From JBIOYL01 sp044870185 (GTDB taxonomy: Bacteria; Actinomycetota; CALGFH01), in assembly GCA_044870185.1 (NCBI GenBank), contig JBIOYL010000310.1, positions 1 through 8,087 on the forward strand: DNA of 8,087 bases, given 5' to 3'. Shown one piece after another: positions 1 through 3,967 of the stretch. The notes beneath the pieces were generated by a model. It saw nothing but the letters and a program-made list of their open reading frames with translations, ran no database searches and had not been told where the DNA came from. Positions within the stretch are counted from its first letter, which is position 1. Each line of letters opens with the position of its first letter. The translations under genes were made by a program, and so were the position numbers.

Positions 1-61
1 CGGTCAGTGCCCCGGTTTGCTTGCTGGTGGGGCGCAGGGGGAACTTGAAGGCGCGTCGCAT
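1..61 (-). CDS. tnpB: TnpB (IS200/IS605 family RNA-guided nuclease), N-terminal fragment, runs off left edge
   Basis: Only the first 20 codons are inside the window. They start at the ATG read from 61 to 59 and begin MRRAFKFPLRPTSKQ. This is the typical opening of TnpB/OrfB proteins, which start with an R-A-F/Y-K-F-x-L-x-P-T-x-x-Q pattern at the N-terminal helix-turn-helix segment. Family knowledge: TnpB is an RNA-guided DNA nuclease carried by IS200/IS605 and IS607 elements; the catalytic RuvC residues would lie beyond the left edge. An in-frame TGA lies 13 codons upstream with no other start between, which fixes the ATG. No clear Shine-Dalgarno precedes it. The fragment overlaps, in another frame, the aberrant tail of the oxidoreductase ORF. 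Whether the full gene is intact cannot be seen. The call rests on about 15 matching residues, so it is good but not certain. Confidence 0.68.
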   Translation of the reverse strand, partial: MRRAFKFPLRPTSKQTGALT

Positions 62-1413
62 GGCCGGAGTATCGCAGCCAGGTGTGCCGGTGGGTGGTCA
101 ACCGCAGCGATTGTGGATGGTGGAAGGGGGTGGAGCGCCGATTCCCCTGCCGCCTCAAGGCGGCAGTCCCCTCGGCGCGTCACGATGGCGGCCAGCCGCT
201 GCCAGGTCGGCCCGGGATAGGCCTGGCGGACCCGCGCCGGGCCTTCCTCGCCCAGAAAGCCCACGTAGGCGCCTGGGTCGTCTTGGCGCAGCGCCGCCGC
301 GAAGTCGCCGACCCACGCCTGCCGCACCGCCCGATCGGCGGGGCCCTGGGAGAACGCGGCCACGTTCACCATGATCTTGCTGGCGCGGTGGGCGAACGCG
401 GTGGCCTGGGCGGGCACCCGCGCCATCGCCCCGCCCAGCACCCGCAGCTGCGCCACCCGCACGGGCGCGTCCGAGGCCTGCAGGTACTCCACGATCGTGG
501 CGGCCACCTGGTGGTCAACCCGGTCGACGAACATGGTGTGTGCCACCGCGGTCGGATGGTCGCCCTGCTCGTCGGGCGGGTAGATCGCCGGGTAGGGCAG
601 CGGCCGGACCAGGTCGGCGATCGGGCTGGCCAGCGCCCGCAACGGCGCCACGGCGCGCTGGCCGGCCGCGACGTCGCCGGCGTAGCACAGCGTGGCCATG
701 ACCACCAGCCGGCCGTGCTGGCTGGCGGGGATGGCCGGCAGGGGTGGGGCGGGCAGCACGTTGGCGATGGTCGACAGCTCGTCGGGGGCGGCTTGGGCCT
801 CGGCGACCAAGCCGGTGAGCACCTGGGGAGTGGCGGGCAGGACCAGCAGGCCGCCCACCACCTGGGCAACCGGGTGGAGCCGGTACTGCAGGCGGGTGGC
901 CACGCCGAAGTTGCCGCCGCCGCCGCGCAGCGCCCAGAACAGGTCGGGGTGGGTGTGAGCGTCGGCGTGCAGCAGCTGGCCGCCCAGGCCGACCGAGCCG
1001 GTGTCGCCGAACCCGGTGGCCAGCCCGTGGGCGCCGGCGGCGGTGGTGTACTCGCCGGCGGTCAGGCGCGCCTGGGCCCAGGCGGTGCGCCCCTCCACGT
1101 CGAGGTGCAGTGCCTTCATGGCCGTCAGGTCGAGCACGATGCCGCCCTGGGTGGTGCTGTGGCCGGCGGGGCTGTGGCCGCCGCTGCGCACGGCCAGCTC
1201 CAGTCCGCGCTCGCGGGCGAGCAAGACGACCTGGGCGACCTCGCTGGCGTTGACGGGGCGGACGATGACGGCCGGGTAGCGGTCGATGCCGCCGTAGAAC
1301 AGGGTGCGGGCCTGGTCGTAGCCGGCGTCGCCGGGGGCGAGCACCCGCCCGTCGAAGGCGGCGCGCAGCCGCGGAATCGAGATGGTCATGGGGCGGGAGG
1401 GCGAGAGCTGCAT
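4..1413 (-). CDS. FAD-linked oxidoreductase (BBE / 6-hydroxynicotine oxidase type), probably inactivated by deletion and 3' disruption
   Basis: Family members oxidise small organic substrates using FAD bound in a PCMH-type fold; the substrate here is unknown. From the ATG at 1413 the protein has 469 residues. The FAD-binding region begins near residue 30. RSGGH (His80) is the usual site of covalent histidyl-FAD attachment, and DLFWALRGGGGNFG (157-170) is the typical end of the FAD core. A BBE-like C-terminal part follows, up to about residue 412 (AYPGPTWQRLAAI). Two defects stand out. Between GLGG and QLLHAD (junction at residues 145/146, near base 978) about 30 conserved residues are missing in frame. 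After residue ~414 the expected YDPxNxFRxNxNI ending is replaced by an unrelated tail. The start at 1413 has GGAG six bases upstream (1420-1423); an ATG at 1389 is an alternative, and longer in-frame starts would overlap the upstream small ORF. Most likely a decaying gene. Confidence 0.85.
   Translation of the reverse strand: MQLSPSRPMTISIPRLRAAFDGRVLAPGDAGYDQARTLFYGGIDRYPAVIVRPVNASEVAQVVLLARERGLELAVRSGGHSPAGHSTTQGGIVLDLTAMKALHLDVEGRTAWAQARLTAGEYTTAAGAHGLATGFGDTGSVGLGGQLLHADAHTHPDLFWALRGGGGNFGVATRLQYRLHPVAQVVGGLLVLPATPQVLTGLVAEAQAAPDELSTIANVLPAPPLPAIPASQHGRLVVMATLCYAGDVAAGQRAVAPLRALASPIADLVRPLPYPAIYPPDEQGDHPTAVAHTMFVDRVDHQVAATIVEYLQASDAPVRVAQLRVLGGAMARVPAQATAFAHRASKIMVNVAAFSQGPADRAVRQAWVGDFAAALRQDDPGAYVGFLGEEGPARVRQAYPGPTWQRLAAIVTRRGDCRLEAAGESALHPLPPSTIAAVDHPPAHLAAILRPCDAPSSSPCAPPASKPGH
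147..166 (-). repeat. Perfect 8-bp hairpin, probable subterminal palindrome of the IS end
   Basis: On the plus strand the arms CTGCCGCC and GGCGGCAG enclose a TCAA tetraloop. On the minus strand the loop is TTGA and the stem is followed by GGGGAATC. There is no T-run after either side, so it is not a typical intrinsic terminator. Its position just inside the point where oxidoreductase homology ends suggests a transposase-recognised hairpin of an IS200/IS605-type element. That role is inferred. Confidence 0.5.
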
Positions 1414-1432
1414 GAGGAACTCCGGATGGTGG

Positions 1433-1606
1433 CTACGACGGCTGCCGACGGTGCGTGAGCGCCGGAAGGTCCCGGCTGGCGAGCCGCCAGCGGCGGGTCT
1501 GTCGCCGCGGCCGGGCCGCGCGGGCCAGCCGGGCAGCCTCGGCCCGGCGGCGCAGCTCGGCGATCCGCTCCCGCGCCACGGCACCGCTCAAGTTGTCTGC
1601 GGGCAT
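1433..1606 (-). CDS. Small arginine-rich protein of unknown function (57 aa)
   Basis: The ORF begins MPADNLSGAVARERIAELRR and ends at TAG (1435-1433). Support for translation is a full AAGGAGG Shine-Dalgarno (1612-1618) five bases before the ATG, among the strongest in the window. It has 16 Arg in 57 residues. Residues 10-35 are Ala/Arg/Glu/Leu-rich and look like one amphipathic helix, followed by a basic segment with a single Trp40. There is no signal peptide or membrane segment. The oxidoreductase start lies 19 nt downstream on the same strand, so the two were probably co-transcribed. A nucleic-acid-binding role is possible from composition alone, but no known family is assigned. It could also act as a leader ORF coupling translation of the downstream gene. 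Confidence 0.6.
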   Translation of the reverse strand: MPADNLSGAVARERIAELRRRAEAARLARAARPRRQTRRWRLASRDLPALTHRRQPS

Positions 1607-1630
1607 CTCGACCTCCTTGCCGTTTGCTGG

Positions 1631-1646
1631 GTGCTGGCCACAGCAC
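1631..1646 (-). promoter_or_regulatory. Hairpin in the presumed leader of the small ORF
   Basis: GTGCTG and CAGCAC form a perfect 6-bp stem around a 4-nt loop. On the minus strand it ends 24 nt before the ATG at 1606, just upstream of the AAGGAGG. It may be a leader-RNA structure or a protein-binding dyad. The function is inferred only from position. Confidence 0.25.
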
Positions 1647-1656
1647 GCTACGGACG

Positions 1657-1671
1657 GGCGCGGACCGCGCC
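1657..1671 (-). promoter_or_regulatory. Perfect 15-bp palindrome, candidate operator
   Basis: GGCGCGG-A-CCGCGCC is a perfect dyad with a 1-bp centre at 1664, about 50 bp upstream of the small ORF start. A homodimeric repressor site is plausible. In DNA this GC-rich a 7-bp half-site can arise by chance, so confidence is low. Confidence 0.25.
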
Positions 1672-1677
1672 ATCACC

Positions 1678-1701
1678 CGAAGGTGGACATCGAAGGTGGA
1701 C
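1678..1701 (-). repeat. Two copies of an 11-bp motif in tandem (13-bp period)
   Basis: CGAAGGTGGAC occurs at 1678-1688 and again at 1691-1701, separated by AT. On the minus strand the motif reads GTCCACCTTCG, and the pair lies 72-95 bp upstream of the small ORF start, a usual place for activator or repressor sites. No regulator is encoded next to it that would identify it. Confidence 0.35.
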
Positions 1702-1945
1702 TCTTTGGAGCCAGCCATCGTCCGGGACCGCACCACCGTGGTATCCGGGGGGGCGCGGCGGGCGGCTGCCGAGATTCCACCCGGCACCACCTCCGGGTGA
1801 TGCCACCGCCGGTGCCCGCCCTGCCGTCCCGGCCAACGGAGCCAGACCACCGTCGCCGGGCCGGTCGCCGGCCGAGCCGCGCTTGAGGCCGCGACCATCC
1901 TTGCGCCATGATGGCCGCAAGCTCGTACAACAGGAGTTTGGCCCG

Positions 1946-2224
1946 ATGAGCGCTGCCGCTGATCCGTCCCACCCTTGGCGTGTGCCTCAACCCGAGCGCA
2001 CGCCAGCGGCGATCCGCGCGGAGCTGCCCGCCGAGCTGCGCAGCCAGTTCGAGGCCGAGTATCAGGCGGCGCTGGAAGACGCCAAGCAGACCTACGAGCT
2101 TGCCCGGCTCGATGCGGTGATCGAGGGCTGGTGGCGAACGGTGTGGGCCAGGCGGGCTCCCGGTCACGAGCAAACGATGGCGTACGGGCTGCGGTGGCTG
2201 CGCGGCGAGCCAGCTGAGCAGTAG
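1946..2224 (+). CDS. DUF6247-like small protein (92 aa), possible orphan antitoxin
   Basis: The ATG at 1946 is preceded by CAGGAG (1931-1936) with a 9-nt spacer. The 92-residue protein has a polar N-terminus and then RTPAAIRAELPAEL (18-31), FEAEYQAALEDAKQTYEL (35-52) and AVIEGWWRTV (57-66). This run resembles the DUF6247 proteins of actinomycetes: a T-P-x-A-I-R-x-x-L-P start, a long acidic helix, and a Trp-containing helix. From general knowledge such proteins are often found beside RelE-like toxins and are suspected antitoxins. No RelE-like gene follows here. The next gene is a VapC toxin on the opposite strand, whose stop lies 3 nt beyond this one. Pairing with that toxin is not supported, since VapC has its own VapB. 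The gene may be an orphan antitoxin left after loss of its partner. Family assignment is from memory of the pattern. Confidence 0.72.
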   Translation: MSAAADPSHPWRVPQPERTPAAIRAELPAELRSQFEAEYQAALEDAKQTYELARLDAVIEGWWRTVWARRAPGHEQTMAYGLRWLRGEPAEQ

Positions 2225-2232
2225 GACTCAGC
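2213..2232. terminator. Small hairpin over two convergent stop codons, possible bidirectional terminator
   Basis: GCTGAG (2213-2218) and CTCAGC (2227-2232) pair around an 8-nt loop. The loop and right arm contain the TAG of the DUF6247-like gene (2222-2224) and the stop of vapC (2230-2228). The stem is only 6 bp and has no U-tract on either side, so termination would be weak. It is reported because its position exactly between convergent genes is where a shared terminator would sit. Confidence 0.25.
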
Positions 2233-2656
2233 CGACCCTGCCGCGTTGGACGACCCATTCGGTCGGCTGCCCGGTGATGGTTGCGACGAGGTCGAAGTCG
2301 GCGTCGTGGTGCAGCACGGTGAGCTGCTCGACCTCGGCGGTTGCGGCCAGCAGCAGATCGGGGATGGCGACCGCACGATGCTGGCCAAGCCGGATCAGCT
2401 CGGCCTGGACCTCTCGGGCGCGCTGCTCGGCTCGAGGAGGGAGCAGGACCGGGATGAGGTGGTCCACCAGCGTTCGCCGGATGGTCCGGTAGTCGTCAAC
2501 AGACCGCGCCGAGAACCCGACCTCGAGTTCGGTGACGATCGAGATGGCGACGCGCCCAGCCTGGACCCGGGGAAGCACCACCTCGCGGACCTCGGAGCGG
2601 ACGAGGCGCGCCAGGACCGATTTGTCGACCAGCCACGTGGCCGGGCTCACCGCCAC
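2228..2656 (-). CDS. vapC: VapC toxin, PIN-domain ribonuclease
   Basis: The 142-residue protein is a PIN-domain nuclease. Members cleave specific RNAs, often tRNA or rRNA, in a metal-dependent way and inhibit growth unless bound by VapB. The acidic residues of the PIN active site are present: Asp11 in LVDKS, Glu45 in TELEVGFSA, Asp100 in AIPDLLLAATAE, and the Asp118/Asp120/Asp122 cluster in LHHDADFD. The ending GQPTEWVV is typical of actinobacterial VapC. Length is normal and no lesion is seen, so it should be active. The GTG at 2656 has only a weak GGG six bases upstream. A GTG at 2650 would give the classical GTGA overlap with the vapB stop and is an equally good start, shortening the protein by two residues. 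Either way translation is coupled to vapB. The complex probably represses its own promoter. Confidence 0.92.
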   Translation of the reverse strand: MAVSPATWLVDKSVLARLVRSEVREVVLPRVQAGRVAISIVTELEVGFSARSVDDYRTIRRTLVDHLIPVLLPPRAEQRAREVQAELIRLGQHRAVAIPDLLLAATAEVEQLTVLHHDADFDLVATITGQPTEWVVQRGRVG

Positions 2657-2865
2657 GCGGCGCCCATCACCTCGTCGTCACCAAGGTCCGTGGCTGCGGC
2701 CGCGAAGCGCCGTAACGCGGCGTCGTCCACACGGGTATGGCGTTGGCGGCTTCGGATCGCCTGCTGGAGTGCGATGGTCACCGTCTCCTTGATCGTGCCG
2801 GTGCCCAGTGCCGCACGGGCTTGCTCCAGGAGGTTGTCCTCGATGTCGATGAGCCGCTTGGTCAT
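2647..2865 (-). CDS. vapB: VapB antitoxin
   Basis: The 72-residue protein starts MTKRLIDIEDNLLEQARAAL. This is the pattern of the VapB_antitoxin family: a short basic strand, then I-D-I/D-D-x-L-L-x-x-A, then TIKETVTIALQQAI. The N-terminal part (1-40) is expected to form a ribbon-helix-helix DNA-binding dimer. The C-terminal part (about 45-72, DDAALRRFAAAATDLGDDE) is expected to wrap around VapC and block its active site. The ATG at 2865 follows GGAGG (2872-2876) by six bases. The stop overlaps the start of vapC, typical of antitoxin-first operons that keep antitoxin in excess. Autoregulation is likely, given the structured AT-rich region just upstream. Confidence 0.88.
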   Translation of the reverse strand: MTKRLIDIEDNLLEQARAALGTGTIKETVTIALQQAIRSRQRHTRVDDAALRRFAAAATDLGDDEVMGAAWR

Positions 2866-2921
2866 CCGCCGCCTCCGTATATCTCTGCTACGAACAATAT
2901 ATCCATGGGAGGAGGCGGCGG
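2866..2921 (-). promoter_or_regulatory. vapBC promoter/operator: AT-rich island inside an 11-bp inverted repeat
   Basis: CCGCCGCCTCC (2866-2876) and GGAGGCGGCGG (2911-2921) are perfect inverted copies 34 nt apart. The stretch between is the most AT-rich of the window and includes TATATC at 2878-2883 and 2898-2903, starts exactly 20 bp apart (about two helical turns). TATATT on the minus strand (2901-2896) is a plausible -10 box, which would start transcription near 2889; no good -35 is seen. The arm nearest the gene contains the vapB Shine-Dalgarno, so a transcript starting upstream of 2921 could fold and hide it. The VapBC complex probably binds here. Confidence 0.45.
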
Positions 2922-2972
2922 GCGGGCCCAGTGCCGCATCTGGGCGGGCTGGCGCTCGGACGCCCGGACGGG

Positions 2973-2978
2973 TAGCGT
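2973..2978 (+). promoter_or_regulatory. Candidate -10 box (TAGCGT) for the three-gene operon
   Basis: TAGCGT fits the actinobacterial TANNNT -10 pattern and ends 8 nt before the ATG at 2987, the spacing expected if the transcript is leaderless. The -35 region (about 2950-2955) resembles TTGACA only weakly. Confidence 0.25.
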
Positions 2979-2986
2979 CGGCGCGT

Positions 2987-3943
2987 ATGACGAAGGAGGC
3001 AGCCTTGTACGACGACGAGGGCGTGCTGCTCGACCTGGTGGACCTGTATGAGGCCGAGCAACCCGAGGACCTGTGGCGGGTCCTGGTCATGGGCGCGCAC
3101 CGGCGGTCCAGCACCCACCACTGGGAGGCCGCCGCGCTGTTCCGCAAGCATCACCAGGACCGGCGCGACGGGGCGGTGGACACCGCGCTGCTGCTGTGCA
3201 CCGACGCCCGCTGGCGGCGCTGCACCGGCAAGCTGCTCGCCGCCATCGTCGGCAGCGGGCTGCTGGACGACGGCCAGCTCGACGAGCTGGCCGAGCAGCT
3301 CCTGTGGCCGGACCGCTACGTCCATCACGCCCCGGTCGCCTGGACCGGCTTCCGGTCGGTGACCATCCCGCTCGACCAGGCCATCGCCATCGGCGCGCTG
3401 GTCCCCGACGACGGCGAGGTAGACGACGCTGCCGCGCAGGGGGCTCCCGAGGACCTCGACGCCCGGCCCTGGGACGACGCCGACGGCGAGGAGGAGGTGG
3501 CCGAGGTGGTCTTCACGCTCGACCCGGCGTCGACCGTGCCGTTCCAGCGGTGGATCGAGCCGCCGCTGCGCCGCTGGGCCGCCGCGCGGATCGTCGGCCG
3601 GGCGCCGGCGCGCCTCGGCGAGGTGCGTGGCCGGGTCGGCCCGCTCGGCGCGACCGACAAGATGGGCGCCGCCGCGGTCGTGGCCGGCATGCTCGACGCT
3701 CTCGACGCGCTCGACGGTCGCGCGGCCAGTCAGGTCCTCGACCTCGGGCTCGGCTGGCCACGCGGCCAGGTGCGGCTGCAGGCGCTGGAGGCGCTCGCCC
3801 GCCGCGAAGGGGTCGACGCCGCATTCCGTCGGGCGGCCGCCGACCCCGACGCCAAGGTCCGCCGCTGGGCGGCGAAGCTCCCTGCGGCTCCGGCCACGCC
3901 GGCCGACGCCAGCGGGCCGGCCAGGTCGAGCCCGCGACCGTAG
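2987..3943 (+). CDS. Protein of unknown function (318 aa), possible HEAT-like C-terminus, first gene of the SNF2-SWIM operon
   Basis: No family was recognised. The N-terminal 120 residues are helical, with LLDLVDLYEAEQPEDLWRVL (14-33) and two cysteines in LLCTDARWRRC (69-79). An acidic, probably flexible stretch follows (141-176, DDGEVDD and DDADGEEEVAEV). Residues 185-298 are again helical. They end with QALEALARREGVDAAF and DPDAKVRRWAAKL (286-298), the D-P-x-x-x-V-R-x-x-A pattern of a HEAT-type repeat, which suggests protein-protein contacts. There is no signal peptide or membrane segment, so it is probably cytoplasmic. The SNF2 gene starts 24 nt downstream in the same direction. The start is uncertain. 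ATG 2987 has no Shine-Dalgarno but a TANNNT box at leaderless distance. TTG 3005 (in frame, six codons later) has AAGGAGG at 2993-2999 with a 5-nt spacer. Confidence 0.75.
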   Translation: MTKEAALYDDEGVLLDLVDLYEAEQPEDLWRVLVMGAHRRSSTHHWEAAALFRKHHQDRRDGAVDTALLLCTDARWRRCTGKLLAAIVGSGLLDDGQLDELAEQLLWPDRYVHHAPVAWTGFRSVTIPLDQAIAIGALVPDDGEVDDAAAQGAPEDLDARPWDDADGEEEVAEVVFTLDPASTVPFQRWIEPPLRRWAAARIVGRAPARLGEVRGRVGPLGATDKMGAAAVVAGMLDALDALDGRAASQVLDLGLGWPRGQVRLQALEALARREGVDAAFRRAAADPDAKVRRWAAKLPAAPATPADASGPARSSPRP

Positions 3944-3967
3944 CCGCGATGGAGCGCTGATCCTGGA

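Larger units (their letters stand above)
1..172 (-). mobile_element. Left end of an IS200/IS605-like insertion element (partial)
   Basis: Three observations agree. A tnpB start lies at 61 and reads leftwards. A strong hairpin lies about 85 nt upstream of it (147-166). The neighbouring oxidoreductase stops resembling its family at about 170-175, only a few bases beyond that hairpin. IS200/IS605 elements lack terminal inverted repeats and carry subterminal hairpins near each end, so the layout fits a left end at about 172. The exact boundary and the 4-5 nt target sequence cannot be fixed without the empty site. The right end and any omega-RNA region are outside the window. An alternative is that the hairpin is a remnant of a different repeat and the boundary is accidental. 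Confidence 0.5.
1607..1945. other. 339-nt stretch without a recognisable gene
   Basis: This stretch separates the minus-strand small ORF from the plus-strand DUF6247-like gene, so both must have their promoters here. Frames crossing it on either strand give low-complexity Pro/Arg/Gly-rich translations without family resemblance. Its part nearest the small ORF holds a 16-nt hairpin (1631-1646), a 15-bp palindrome (1657-1671) and a 13-bp tandem repeat (1678-1701), listed separately. Between 1702 and 1930 nothing clear was seen beyond a short dyad, ACCAC-C-GTGGT. Confidence 0.5.

Noticed and set aside
147..166. Intrinsic transcription terminator
   Set aside because: The stem is strong but no T-run follows in either direction.
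62..172. Omega-RNA (TnpB guide RNA) gene
   Set aside because: The hairpin followed by GGGGAATC recalls such RNAs, but omega-RNA is normally made from the 3' end of tnpB and the right end of the element, which are outside the window; here the hairpin is upstream of tnpB.
82..1458. A 458-codon plus-strand frame opposite the oxidoreductase
   Set aside because: It is a Gly/Ala/Val/His-rich shadow of a gene whose minus-strand protein clearly matches a family.
1414..1584. Longer start for the oxidoreductase (up to 57 extra residues)
   Set aside because: The extra segment is Arg/Pro-rich, unlike the family, has no RBS, and overlaps a small ORF with an excellent RBS. The ATG at 1413 has its own GGAG.
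1901..1931. TTGCGC...TACAAC as a promoter for the DUF6247-like gene
   Set aside because: The 19-nt spacer is too long, and the implied transcript would start downstream of the gene's own Shine-Dalgarno at 1931-1936.
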